DNA of 64,000 nucleotides from Streptomyces sp. SAI-127 (GTDB lineage Bacteria; Actinomycetota; Actinomycetes; Streptomycetales; Streptomycetaceae). Each line of letters starts with the position of its first letter. The first letter of the stretch is position 1. Positions 47,220 through 55,779 of the stretch are shown here, one piece after another. The notes under the pieces were generated by a model, which had not been told where the DNA came from, did no database searches, and was given only the letters and a program-made list of their open reading frames with translations. The stretch spans positions 1-64,000 of the forward strand of contig NZ_JARXYJ010000002.1 in assembly GCF_029894425.1 (NCBI RefSeq), in the 5' to 3' direction. The position numbers were made by a program, and so were the translations under genes.

Positions 47220-47834
47220 TCAGCTGCCTTCGGGCTGCGCGTCGGGCGCCGGCGTGGTCTCCGCTTCCGGTGCGGTGTAGAAGACGGAGGAACCCTGCTT
47301 GGCGCGCTGGGCCTGGCTCCTGGCGACAAGCCCCTCGAGGGTGACGCGTACGACCTTGGTCTTGATGTCGCGCTCGGGATGGGCCTGGCCGAGCGCGGTG
47401 GAGATCTCCGCAGCGGAGCGGGGTTCGCCCTGCTCGGTGAGGTGCTGGCGGATGAGTTCCACCAAAGTGGGCTGGGCCGTCTTCGTCTCGGACTTGGCGG
47501 TGGACTTCTTGGCCGTCGTACGTTCCTGTGCAGTGGTGGTCTTGCGTGCGGCTTGCTTGCTGCGAGGTGCGGTCTTGGTCTTCTGCCGGGGAGATGGCAC
47601 CGCGGCGGTTTCGGTCGACGGCGTGGGCTCCTTGGTCGTCTGCGTGACGCCGAGAGCCTGTTGGATGTTCACCAGCACGCTGTGATCATGCTGCAGGGCG
47701 GCCAACTGCTGCTGCAGGGCAGCGACGTCCCCGCTGATGCGTTCCTGCTCCTTGAGGTTGGTCTCGAGATCGGCGGCTACTTGGGCGCTGTACTGGTGTG
47801 TCAGTCCCGTGGTGTCGGTCGTGCTCTCGGACAT
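47220..47834 (-). CDS. coiled-coil/winged-helix-like protein
   Basis: 204 residues in three parts: a Gln/Leu-rich coiled coil (about 18-62, ISGDVAALQQQLAALQHDHS), a Lys/Thr/Ala-rich basic linker (about 68-120), and a compact domain (about 122-195) TLVELIRQHLTEQGEPRSAA EISTALGQ, which looks like a winged helix. The domain order suggests a DNA-binding, dimeric protein, perhaps nucleoid-associated. No signal peptide. No named family recognised. ATG 47834 start. It stands alone. Confidence 0.75.
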   Translation of the reverse strand: MSESTTDTTGLTHQYSAQVAADLETNLKEQERISGDVAALQQQLAALQHDHSVLVNIQQALGVTQTTKEPTPSTETAAVPSPRQKTKTAPRSKQAARKTTTAQERTTAKKSTAKSETKTAQPTLVELIRQHLTEQGEPRSAAEISTALGQAHPERDIKTKVVRVTLEGLVARSQAQRAKQGSSVFYTAPEAETTPAPDAQPEGS

Positions 47835-48343
47835 GATGCTGGCCTTTCCTCGGTGTGCGGCTGTGACGCAGAGGCGGAGCGCGACGCTGAACCAGGCAGC
47901 GTGGGCTGCACTGGCAGCGCGGATGCCTTAACTGCCGCAGAATGCCTTGGTGTAGAGATACTACGGACAAGTGGAGCCAACTGTTCCTTGCGAACAGCTT
48001 CTTCTGTCCGGTGCCGAGGTCATGGCTGCCATGTCATGTGCGGTCGGGACCGTGTTGCAAGGTGACAAGGCAGGGCCGTGTGCAGGAAGTGGCGTAGCCG
48101 CGCGTGCTTTCGAACGCGCAGGTGTCTGCTCGGGGCTTGACCCTGGCGTCGCTCATCGTCGTCGCCGTGTACGTGAAGACAGCCATGGGCCGTCGGCATG
48201 AGGCGGCTGGCTGCCTCGTCGGCCTCGGCGTTCAGGCTGTGTTCACATCCGGGCGAGTCTTGGGCAACGCGAGCACCAGAAGCACCAAAAAGCTGGCAAA
48301 GGGGTCTGGGGCAAGGGTCGAGTGCCATGTCATCGTGCCTGCC
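47835..48343. other. intergenic region
   Basis: About 510 bp between divergent genes. It contains the inverted repeat CTGTTC-CTTGC-GAACAG (47981-47997), which resembles an operator but is in the opposite sense to the actinobacterial LexA box. A plus-strand frame from 48104 runs into the next gene but its first 80 codons look non-coding. Nothing else seen. Confidence 0.4.
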
Positions 48344-49147
48344 ATGTCGACTGATCACCTCACTCACAACCGGCCCGCGGGCCACCTGCGTCACGCGGCG
48401 AGCAAGGTGCCGGAGGTGACCGTCTACTTCTGGATCATCAAGGTGCTGACCACCGGGATGGGAGAGACAGCGTCCGACTTCCTGGCCCACTGGCTCGGCC
48501 CGATCCCCGCCGTCGCGCTTGGCGGCATCGCCCTGGTGGCCGCCCTGGCGGTGCAGTTCACGGCCCGCCGGTACGTGGCCTGGATCTACTGGACGGCGAT
48601 CGTCATGGTCAGCGTGTTCGGCACGATGGCCGCCGACACCCTGCATGTCGGCCTCGGCGTGCCGTACACGATCTCGACCCCGTTGTTCATGGCCGCGCTG
48701 GCCGCCGTCTTCGCCCTCTGGCACCGCAGCGAACGCACCCTGTCCATCCACAGCATCCACACCCGCCGCCGCGAGACCTTCTACTGGGCCGCCGTGCTGG
48801 CCACCTTTGCGCTGGGCACCGCCGCGGGCGACCTCACGGCGACGATCGGACTCGGCTACCTGGGCTCCGCCGTCCTGTACGCCGCCGCGATAGCTGTCCC
48901 GGCCGTCGCCCACCGCTGGGGCGGCCTGAACGCCGTGACGGCCTTCTGGTCCGCGTACGTCATCACCCGACCCCTGGGCGCCTCGATCGCCGACTGGATG
49001 GCCGTCGGCCACAGCCGGGGTGGACTGAACCTCGGTCTCGGACCGGTCACGCTGTCCTGGACCGTGGCCATCTTCGGCTTCGTCGGCTACCTGGCCGCCT
49101 CCCGGACGGACGCTCGCAGCACGCCCAAGCCCCTGATCCCGCAGTGA
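48344..49147 (+). CDS. COG4705 family integral membrane protein
   Basis: 267 residues. Residues 20-40 (KVPEVTVYFWIIKVLTTGMG then ETASDF) are the family signature, followed by about eight transmembrane helices arranged as two similar halves; the second half repeats the pattern at FALGTAAGDLTATIGLGY. Annotated in genomes as an uncharacterised membrane-anchored protein; function not known. ATG 48344 is chosen because homologous sequence begins just after it; there is no good ribosome site. Confidence 0.85.
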   Translation: MSTDHLTHNRPAGHLRHAASKVPEVTVYFWIIKVLTTGMGETASDFLAHWLGPIPAVALGGIALVAALAVQFTARRYVAWIYWTAIVMVSVFGTMAADTLHVGLGVPYTISTPLFMAALAAVFALWHRSERTLSIHSIHTRRRETFYWAAVLATFALGTAAGDLTATIGLGYLGSAVLYAAAIAVPAVAHRWGGLNAVTAFWSAYVITRPLGASIADWMAVGHSRGGLNLGLGPVTLSWTVAIFGFVGYLAASRTDARSTPKPLIPQ

Positions 49148-49383
49148 TGCTGAGGGGTGCTGCGAGACCTGTCAGAGTCACCGGGCCGTAGCCGTGGTGC
49201 GCAGCGTTCGATTGCCCAGTACACAGAGCTCCGGGCCCGCGAGGCACAAAGCCGCGAGGCGCGCGAGGTGCAGCGGCGGGTGGCCGGTCACCCGCCGCTG
49301 CCGCGCAGTCCTGTTGATCTGCCCGTCCCGCACGGCCGTACGATCGCAGTGAAACCGCGCACTGCGCCCGTTAGGATCCTGGC

Positions 49384-50331
49384 ATGGCCCTGACCTTCAG
49401 TGACGTGGATCGGTTCGAGGCGGCCAGGCCGCGGCTCGAGGCCATCGCCTATCGCATGCTCGGCTCGGTGAGCGAGGCCGAGGACGCCGTACAGGAGACG
49501 TATCTGCGGTGGCAGGCCGCCGAAGTCGGGCGCATCGAGGTGCCCGAGGCATGGCTGACCAAGGTGCTCACCAACCTCTGCCTCAACCAGCTCACGTCGG
49601 CCCGTGCGCGTCGGGAGACTTACGTCGGCCAGTGGCTGCCCGAACCGTTGCTCGAAGGGGACCCGATGCTGGGCCCGGCGGAGACGGTCGAGCAGCGCGA
49701 GTCGGTGTCGTACGCCGTGATGGTTCTTTTGGAGCGGCTCTCGCCCAACGAGCGGGCGGTGTACGTGCTGCGCGAGGCATTCGCGTACTCGCACCGTGAG
49801 ATTGCCGAGATCCTGGACCTGAGCGAGGCGGCCAGCCAGCAGATCTTTCATCGCGCGAAGAAGCATGTGGCGCAGGGCAGGGCGCGGGTCGAGATCGACG
49901 AGGCGGCCGTGCGCAGGATCGTCGAGGAGTTTCTCGCTGCGGCGACCAGCGGTCAGACCCAGCCGTTGATCGAGCTGCTCACCTCGGATGCCGTCGCGGT
50001 GGGCGACGGCGGCGGAAAGGTGCCTGCCCGGGCCAGTGCCTTCGAGGGCGCACGCGCGGTGGCGAAGTTCCTGCGCGGGCTGTTCAAGCCGGCCCCGGCC
50101 AAGCGGGACCTGGCCGGCGGTTCCCCCGACCTCTACGCCGCCACGGTCAACGGCGGCCCTGCGGTCGTCGCGGTGGTCGACGGCCGTGTCTTCGGCATCA
50201 TGTGCCTGGAGCGGACGCAGGACGGCATCGTCGCGGTCCGCAGCCAGGTCAATCCGGACAAGCTGGAGCGGGCGACGCAGCGTTGGGCGGCGGGCGATTT
50301 CGGTCCTCCGGTCGTGACCGAAGCCCTCTGA
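49384..50331 (+). CDS. sigJ: ECF41-type RNA polymerase sigma factor SigJ
   Basis: 315 residues. Sigma-2 (about 8-75, RLEAIAYRMLGSVSEAEDAV), sigma-4 (about 110-165, LLERLSPNERAVYVLREAFA, YSHREIAEILDLSEAASQQI) and a SnoaL-like C-terminal domain (about 180-300). The ECF41 hallmarks are visible: WLPEPLL in the linker, DGGGK near 205, and NPDKL near the end. The C-terminal domain acts as a built-in regulator. TAGGAT (49372-49377) lies 6 bases before ATG 49384, so the mRNA may be leaderless. The oxidoreductase downstream is the expected target. Confidence 0.93.
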   Translation: MALTFSDVDRFEAARPRLEAIAYRMLGSVSEAEDAVQETYLRWQAAEVGRIEVPEAWLTKVLTNLCLNQLTSARARRETYVGQWLPEPLLEGDPMLGPAETVEQRESVSYAVMVLLERLSPNERAVYVLREAFAYSHREIAEILDLSEAASQQIFHRAKKHVAQGRARVEIDEAAVRRIVEEFLAAATSGQTQPLIELLTSDAVAVGDGGGKVPARASAFEGARAVAKFLRGLFKPAPAKRDLAGGSPDLYAATVNGGPAVVAVVDGRVFGIMCLERTQDGIVAVRSQVNPDKLERATQRWAAGDFGPPVVTEAL

Positions 50332-50338
50332 CTCCGCG

Positions 50339-50354
50339 TGTGACGCAGGTCACT
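50339..50354. promoter_or_regulatory. Crp/FNR-like site
   Basis: TGTGA-CGCAGG-TCACT, matching the general Crp consensus TGTGA-N6-TCACA at all but the last base, between the sigma factor and the oxidoreductase, 90 bp before ATG 50445. Streptomyces Crp recognises GTG-N6-CAC. Binding is inferred. Confidence 0.5.
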
Positions 50355-50444
50355 CCTGTCTCCTGTCAGGAATCGGCGGGCTGCCCGGTTCAAGGGGCGT
50401 GACCGGGCCAGAAGGCACCGGACCCGCGCAGACAGGAGCAGGAA

Positions 50445-51641
50445 ATGCAGCACCGGATCATCGTCCTCGGCGCCGGCTACTCCGGAGCGATCGCGGCAGG
50501 CCGACTCGCCAAGCGGCTGCGTCGTGAGGACGTCGCCATCACCCTCGTCAACGCAGAGCCCGACTTCGTCGAGCGGGTCCGGATGCACCAGTTGGCCGTG
50601 GGCCAGGACCTGAAGCCGCGCCCGCTGCGCGAGATGTTCGCGGGCACGGGAGTCGAGCTCAAGCTCGCGAAGGTCACATCGATCGACGTGGACCGCAAGA
50701 CGGTCGCGGTGGAGAGCGCCGAGGGGACGGCGGAACTGCCGTACGACACCCTCGTCTACGCCCTCGGCAGCAGCGGCAACGACAACGGCGTCCCCGGCGT
50801 CGCCAAGCACGCCCACCAGATCGCGAGCCGCCCCGGCGCGCTCCGGCTGCGCGAGCGCCTGACCCAGCTCGCCGAGGGCGAGACGGTCCTCGTCGTGGGC
50901 GGCGGCCTGACCGGCCTGGAGTTCGCGACGGAGGTGGCCGAGGTCCGCCCGGACCTCGACATCGCGCTCGCCGCGCGTGCCGGGCTGGGCGACTGGCTCT
51001 CCCCGAAGGGCCGCGCGCACCTGCGCAACGTCACCGACAAGCTGGGCATCACGGTGTACGAGAACGCCGCGGTGACCGCGGTCGAGGCGGACCAGGTCAT
51101 GACCGCGGACGGCCGGACCCTCCCGGCTGCCGTCACGGTCTGGACCACGGGCTTCGCGGTGCACCCGCTGGCCGCGGCCACCAGCCTCGAGCTCGCGGAC
51201 ACCGGCCGCATCGTGGTCGACGCGACGATGCGCTCGGTCTCGCACCCGGACGTGTACGCGATCGGCGACGCCGGCCACGCACTGGGCGCCGGCGACAAGC
51301 CACTGCGCATGTCCTGCGCCTCCGGCACCCCCATGGCCTGGCAGGCCGCCGACTCCATCGCCGCCCGCCTGACGGGAGGCAAGCTGCCGAACGCCCCCCT
51401 GCGCTACTTCAACCAGTGCATCTCTCTCGGCCGCAAGGAGGGCCTGATCCAGTTCGTCACCGCCGACGACCGCGCTGTGGACCACGCCCTGACCGGTCGC
51501 TTCGCGGCCCGCTACAAGGAGCTGATCTGCAAGGGTGCGGCCTGGAGCGTCGCCAACCCGACGATGGGCATCCCGGTACGGCGGCGACGGGTGGTGGCCG
51601 ACCGGGTCGCGTCCGAAGAGGCGGCACGAGTGTCGGCGTGA
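50445..51641 (+). CDS. FAD/NAD(P)-dependent oxidoreductase (NDH-2-like)
   Basis: 398 residues. FAD motif IIVLGAGYSGAIAAGRL, NAD(P) motif VLVVGGGLTGLEFATEV and the FAD-closing motif DVYAIGDAGHAL. Order and length match type II NADH dehydrogenase and related disulfide-oxidoreductase-fold enzymes, which pass electrons from NAD(P)H to quinones. There is no clear membrane-anchoring C-terminal helix. ECF41 sigma factors are commonly encoded beside their single target, often an oxidoreductase, which fits here. ATG 50445 has CAGGAGCAGG upstream. Confidence 0.92.
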   Translation: MQHRIIVLGAGYSGAIAAGRLAKRLRREDVAITLVNAEPDFVERVRMHQLAVGQDLKPRPLREMFAGTGVELKLAKVTSIDVDRKTVAVESAEGTAELPYDTLVYALGSSGNDNGVPGVAKHAHQIASRPGALRLRERLTQLAEGETVLVVGGGLTGLEFATEVAEVRPDLDIALAARAGLGDWLSPKGRAHLRNVTDKLGITVYENAAVTAVEADQVMTADGRTLPAAVTVWTTGFAVHPLAAATSLELADTGRIVVDATMRSVSHPDVYAIGDAGHALGAGDKPLRMSCASGTPMAWQAADSIAARLTGGKLPNAPLRYFNQCISLGRKEGLIQFVTADDRAVDHALTGRFAARYKELICKGAAWSVANPTMGIPVRRRRVVADRVASEEAARVSA

Positions 51642-51945
51642 GGTACGGCCTGGTGTACGACGCGGAGGCCTCGGGCTGCTGTGGGGTCGTCCGCGGCGTA
51701 CGAGCCCAACGGGCGGCGGCCTGCATGCGGGGCGCTGACCTCCGAGCTCGTGGTGGGCGGGCGTGGCTCCGGGGAGCGACCTCGTCGGCGAGGCCCTGAT
51801 CAGTGCGGAGCCCGCTGATTGGCCGGCCGGCATGACTGGGCTGGGGCCACGCTCCCGGCCCGGGATGGGCGAGACCTTGCCATCAGTTCCAGCCCGTCAG
51901 TCGTCACACGCAGTCCTGCCTGTTATGCGCCCGAGCTACGGAGCG
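51642..51945. other. intergenic region
   Basis: About 300 bp without a convincing gene. Short frames on the plus strand near 51763-51972 and several on the minus strand show no family resemblance or ribosome site. Confidence 0.4.
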
Positions 51946-51973
51946 TTGACGCATGCCGATATAGGCATATAAT
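51946..51973 (+). promoter_or_regulatory. consensus promoter with ArsR operator in spacer
   Basis: TTGACG (51946-51951) and a perfect TATAAT (51968-51973), 16 bp spacer. The spacer contains the inverted repeat ATGCC-GATATA-GGCAT (51953-51968). ATG 51980 is 6 bases after the -10, so transcription should begin at the start codon. A near-ideal housekeeping promoter under the repressor's own control. Confidence 0.8.
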
Positions 51974-51979
51974 GATGCC

Positions 51980-52342
51980 ATGGCACGAGCGGCGACGACC
52001 TCGGACGCGTTCAACGCGATCGCCGAACCGCAGCGGCGGGAGATCCTGCTGCTTCTGCGGGGCGGCGAGCGGCCGGTGACCGACCTGGCGCGGGACCTGG
52101 GGATGACCCAGCCACAGGCGTCCAAGCACCTGCGGGTCCTGCGGGAGGTCGGGCTCGTGCGGGTTCGCGGGGCGGGCAAGCAGCGGCTGTACGGCCTGGA
52201 CGCCCGCGGGCTGCGGCCGGTCCACGAGTGGGTGGGCGGCTTCGAGCGGTTCTGGAGCGAGAGCTTCGACCGGCTGGACGAGTACGTCCGAGACCTGAAT
52301 CAGGCAAGGCAGGAGGAACCAACCGATGACGACGACCAGTAG
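51980..52342 (+). CDS. ArsR family transcriptional regulator
   Basis: 120 residues, SdpR-like ArsR winged helix: AFNAIAEPQRREILLLLRGG, VTDLARDLGMTQPQASKHLR, VLREVGLVRVRGAGKQRLYG. No metal-binding Cys cluster, so the signal is not a typical metal. First gene of an operon: it overlaps the SRPBCC gene by 17 bp. The SRPBCC partner may deliver the ligand signal, as proposed for other ArsR-AHSA1 pairs. Leaderless start. Confidence 0.93.
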   Translation: MARAATTSDAFNAIAEPQRREILLLLRGGERPVTDLARDLGMTQPQASKHLRVLREVGLVRVRGAGKQRLYGLDARGLRPVHEWVGGFERFWSESFDRLDEYVRDLNQARQEEPTDDDDQ

Positions 52343-52862
52343 CGGCGCTGAGCCTGACCGCACGACCACGGACCGCGAGGTCGTGATCTCCCGGGCCATC
52401 GGTGCCCCACGGGAGCTGGTGTTCGAGGCGTTCACGCAGGTCCGGCACCTGTCACGATGGTGGGGACCGGAAGGGTTCACCACCACGACGCGGTCCTTCG
52501 AGTTCCGCGTCGGCGGGGCCTGGGACTTCGTGATGCACGGGCCTGACGGGACCGACTACCAGGAGTGGATCACCTGGCGGGAGATCGTCCCGCCGGAGCG
52601 GATCGCGCTGCTGCACGGCGAGTCCCGCGACGACCCCAACGCCTTCGAGTCGTTCCTGGCCTTCGAGCCGGCCGGCGACGAGACCCGGATCGTGATGCGC
52701 ACGGTGTTCCCCACCAAGGAACTCCGCGACGAGGCCGTGGAGAAGTACCACGCGATCGAGGGCGGCGAGCAGACCCTGAGCAACCTGGCGGCCTACGTCG
52801 CCGAACTCACGCGGGACGACACCGGCCGCCACGGGACCACCCCGAAGGAGGGGGAGAGCTGA
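52326..52862 (+). CDS. SRPBCC (AHSA1-like) domain protein
   Basis: 178 residues. AHSA1/START-fold: VISRAIGAPRELVFEAFTQV, HLSRWWGPEGFTTTTRSFEF, RVGGAWDFVMHGPDGTDYQE, TRIVMRTVFPTKELRDEAVE. These folds hold hydrophobic ligands in a cavity. ATG 52326 follows GGAGG and lies inside the ArsR gene. Its stop overlaps the next start (TGATG). Paired with ArsR and a RibD-C reductase in one operon. Confidence 0.93.
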   Translation: MTTTSSGAEPDRTTTDREVVISRAIGAPRELVFEAFTQVRHLSRWWGPEGFTTTTRSFEFRVGGAWDFVMHGPDGTDYQEWITWREIVPPERIALLHGESRDDPNAFESFLAFEPAGDETRIVMRTVFPTKELRDEAVEKYHAIEGGEQTLSNLAAYVAELTRDDTGRHGTTPKEGES

Positions 52863-53527
52863 TGGCCGGGAAGGTGTTCTTCAGCGTGACGATGTCGCTC
52901 GACGGCTTCATGGCACCTGAGCCCGTACCCCCCGAGGATGCCTTCTCGCCCGAGAAGCAGGACGAGCCGGGCGTCAGGCGCTGGATGTCGAAGTGGGCGG
53001 AACTGCAGGCGTGGGCGTTCCCGCTGCGGTGGTTCCGGGAGAACCTCAAGCTCGGTGAGGGCGGCGAGGAAGGACTCGACAACGACATCGCACGGGCGAC
53101 GCACGAGCGCACCGGCGCGAGCGTCATGGGCAAGCGCATGTTCGACGCCGGCGAGCCGGCGTGGCCGGAGGAGGCGCCGTTCCACACCCCGGTGTTCGTC
53201 GTCACCCACACCAGGCGCGACCCGTGGGAGCGGCCGGGCGGCACGACCTTCCACTTCGTCAACGACGGTATCGAGAGCTCCCTCGACCAGGCTCGCGAGG
53301 CAGCCGGCGACCGCGACGTGCGCATCGCCGGCGGCGCCGAGACGATCCAGGAGTACCTGGACAGCGGCCTGATCGACGAGTTCTCGATCACGCTCGCGCC
53401 CGTGCTGTTCGGCACCGGCATCCGCCTGTTCGACCGCGTGGACCCCGACCGCCTCACCCTCGAACAGACCCGGACCGACGCATCGTCCCGGGTGACCCAC
53501 CTGACCTACACCGTCGGCAAGCGCTAG
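52862..53527 (+). CDS. dihydrofolate reductase family (RibD C-terminal-like) protein
   Basis: 221 residues. VFFSVTMSLDGFMAPE at the N-terminus, GASVMGKRMFDAGEPAW, FVVTHTRRDPWERPGG and VRIAGGAETIQEYLDSGLID with LTLEQTRTDASSRVTHLTY; these are the NADPH-binding elements of the RibD-C fold. Probably reduces a small substrate with NADPH. Coupled to SRPBCC by a TGATG overlap. Confidence 0.92.
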   Translation: MAGKVFFSVTMSLDGFMAPEPVPPEDAFSPEKQDEPGVRRWMSKWAELQAWAFPLRWFRENLKLGEGGEEGLDNDIARATHERTGASVMGKRMFDAGEPAWPEEAPFHTPVFVVTHTRRDPWERPGGTTFHFVNDGIESSLDQAREAAGDRDVRIAGGAETIQEYLDSGLIDEFSITLAPVLFGTGIRLFDRVDPDRLTLEQTRTDASSRVTHLTYTVGKR

Positions 53528-53726
53528 TCGGCGTTCCCGGAGCTTGCGGTGCAGGCATGTCGCCGCGGGACGAGGTGACGGTGGGTCAGGTCGGCAGGTC
53601 CGACCACGGCTCGACCGGACTGCGGCGGATCCCACCGCTGAGGACCCGGGGTGCTGACTGGGGACGGTGGTTCGGCCGCTGGTGAACGCCGATCCTCCGG
53701 CAGGCCGGTCCGCCTATTCTCCGGAC

Positions 53727-54434
53727 ATGGTTGATCAACGATCGGTCGACGTGGGCGGGGTCCGGCTGACGTGTCAGGTATCGGGTCCGCCGGATGCTCC
53801 GCCGCTCGTCCTGTTGCACGCGTTGGGCGAAGATGCCACCGACTGGGAGGCCGTTGTGCCCGCCCTCGCCCGGAGTCGGCGGGTGTATGCCCTCGATCTT
53901 CGCGGTCACGGCCGAAGCGACTGGCCGGGGGAGTACTCGCTCGAACTCATGCAGGCTGATGTGCTCCAGTTCCTGGACGCACTGGGACTTGGCCCAGTGG
54001 ATCTGATCGGGCACTCCATGGGCGGGATCGTGGCCTACCTGCTCGCGGAGGACCATCCACAGCGGGTGAGCCGGCTCGTTCTGGAGGACGTTCCAATCCC
54101 GCGTCCTCGGGAGCAGACCACCCTGACCAGGCCGGAAGGCGCCCTGACTTTCGACTGGGAGTTGGTACCGGCCGTCAGGCGGCAGATCGACATGCCTGAC
54201 CCCAGGTGGCTGGAGCGGCTCAGCCAGATCACCGCCAAGACCCTGGTGCTCGCCGGCGGCACAAACAGCCATGTTCCCCAGGACGGCGTCGCCGAGCTCA
54301 CCCGCCGCATCCCCGGCGCGCGAATGGTCACCATCCCGGTTGGACACCTGATCCACCACGCAGCGCCCGAGCCGTTCATCGAGGCGGTTTCGGCGTTCCT
54401 GCACGAGAACTTCCGCCCTACCCGCCAACCCTGA
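53727..54434 (+). CDS. alpha/beta hydrolase
   Basis: 235 residues from ATG 53727, 6 bases after a TATTCT box (53715-53720), probably leaderless. LVLLHALGEDATDWEAVV, DLRGHGRSDWPGEYS and the nucleophile Ser97 in GHSMGGIV are clear; His lies in VGHLIHHAAPEPF. The acid normally found in G-x-x-D-x-x-VP is not there: the text is AGGTNSHVPQ with Asn-Ser-His, so the acid may come from another strand. Substrate unknown. Confidence 0.87.
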   Translation: MVDQRSVDVGGVRLTCQVSGPPDAPPLVLLHALGEDATDWEAVVPALARSRRVYALDLRGHGRSDWPGEYSLELMQADVLQFLDALGLGPVDLIGHSMGGIVAYLLAEDHPQRVSRLVLEDVPIPRPREQTTLTRPEGALTFDWELVPAVRRQIDMPDPRWLERLSQITAKTLVLAGGTNSHVPQDGVAELTRRIPGARMVTIPVGHLIHHAAPEPFIEAVSAFLHENFRPTRQP

Positions 54435-54617
54435 GTCGCGGTCACAGGCCGTGACGTGGGCAGGCCCGGCGGCAAACGGCATTGCGTCAGCGGCGGAGAG
54501 GGAAGCCTCCCCGTGCAGGGGGAGGGTGTCGCCCGCCCGAGCACCTCGGCCGCGAACATCGGGCCCAGAACTTGCCGTACCGGACGACGGACTCCTCGTC
54601 CCGTCAGTCGCTGCTCG

Positions 54618-55445
54618 TCACTGTGACCCGGCGGCCACCAGCGTCGCGGTGATGGGTTCGAGCTCGGCGACCAACTCGTCGAGTTCGGCGGGAGACAGAG
54701 CGTCGTACGGCGGGGCGGCGAGCTCGTCCGTAAGGGCTTCGATGCGTTGATTGGTCTCGCGGCCGGCGTCGGTGAACCGGCCCTCGATGTCGACGAGCCC
54801 GCGCTCGCGCAAGCCGTCCATGACCGCGGCCAGCCGCTCCTTCGGCAGGTGATGGATGCGCCCGAACGACTCCGGCGGGTGGATGCCCTGTGCCAGAGCG
54901 GAGAGCACGTGGGCCTCCGTACCGCCGATGCGCGCGCCGACGAGAGCAGCGATGTGCCCGTCACCGCGGTGCTCGCGCAGCATGGTCGCGGAATGCCACA
55001 GCCGGGCGACCGGGTCGCCCGGCACCGGAAGGGTGCGCATCCCGGCGTACATCACCCGACCTTCCATGGGCGCGTTCGTCGCGGCTTTGGTGGTGAGGTC
55101 GGCGGCCCGCAGCAGGCCGGGGGAGTCGGCCGGCTCTTCGCCGAGGATGCGCCGTAGGGAGGCCGCGCTGCCCCGCTCCCGTGCGGCGACGGAGGCCTCG
55201 GGCGGGATCGTCTCCCACGCGCTGGGAATGTGCCGCGCGGCCTCCCCGTCGGCGAAGTTGTAGAAGGCCGCGTGCACGACCTGCGCCGGTACTCGCCCCA
55301 GCGGCGCGGCGCGGCTGGCGAAGTAGCCGTCCCAGTAGGTGCGGTGGCCGAGCGCGGCGAGCTCCTCGTTGCACTCGTCGGCGAAGAAGGTGACCAGGCA
55401 GATCGGCTCCAGGAGCTCGAACATGCGGCGGGCGGTGTGAGTCAT
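54618..55445 (-). CDS. SCO6745 family protein
   Basis: 275 residues. The pattern ARRMFELLEPICLVTFFADE, then YFASRAAPLGRVPAQVVHAA and the Trp/His segment ARLWHSATMLREHRGDGHIA, matches the actinobacterial SCO6745 group, which has a MarR-like winged-helix fold in its C-terminal half (RIHHLPKERLAAVMDGLRER). Function is unknown; a regulatory or ligand-binding role is suspected. ATG 55445 start. Confidence 0.85.
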   Translation of the reverse strand: MTHTARRMFELLEPICLVTFFADECNEELAALGHRTYWDGYFASRAAPLGRVPAQVVHAAFYNFADGEAARHIPSAWETIPPEASVAARERGSAASLRRILGEEPADSPGLLRAADLTTKAATNAPMEGRVMYAGMRTLPVPGDPVARLWHSATMLREHRGDGHIAALVGARIGGTEAHVLSALAQGIHPPESFGRIHHLPKERLAAVMDGLRERGLVDIEGRFTDAGRETNQRIEALTDELAAPPYDALSPAELDELVAELEPITATLVAAGSQ

Positions 55446-55779
55446 GCCCTACATCATTCCTGCGGTGACGCCCCATGGAGCAGTACTTCTCGGAGTCATG
55501 AGACCGGGCCTGAGAGGCCACTGCTCGACGAAGCGCTGCCGTAGCCGATGTCGGCCCAGACCATGCGAAGGCCGGGGGTGCCGGTGGCGAATGCGCGGGA
55601 CGTCGCACGACCCCAACAGTGAGGCCCCCAGGGCCATGCACGCGTCCCATGGCCTCACGATCACGACATTCGTGCTGATCTTTCGAATGTCAAACCCACG
55701 GTCGGCTCGACGATGAGGCCACCGTCACCGCTTGGCCGAATGGCGCGCGCCGGCCACCAGCACGAAGGGTGCGCGGTGT
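55446..55779. other. intergenic region
   Basis: About 335 bp between two minus-strand genes. It should hold the promoter of the SCO6745-like gene. No gene, repeat or strong hairpin recognised. Confidence 0.4.

Noticed and set aside
47981..47997. LexA-like box
   Set aside because: The arms are GTTC...GAAC, the reverse of the actinobacterial GAAC-N4-GTTC SOS box, so only an undefined inverted repeat is claimed.
50133..51833. 566-codon open frame on the minus strand
   Set aside because: Antisense to the sigma factor end and the oxidoreductase, whose motifs are unmistakable.
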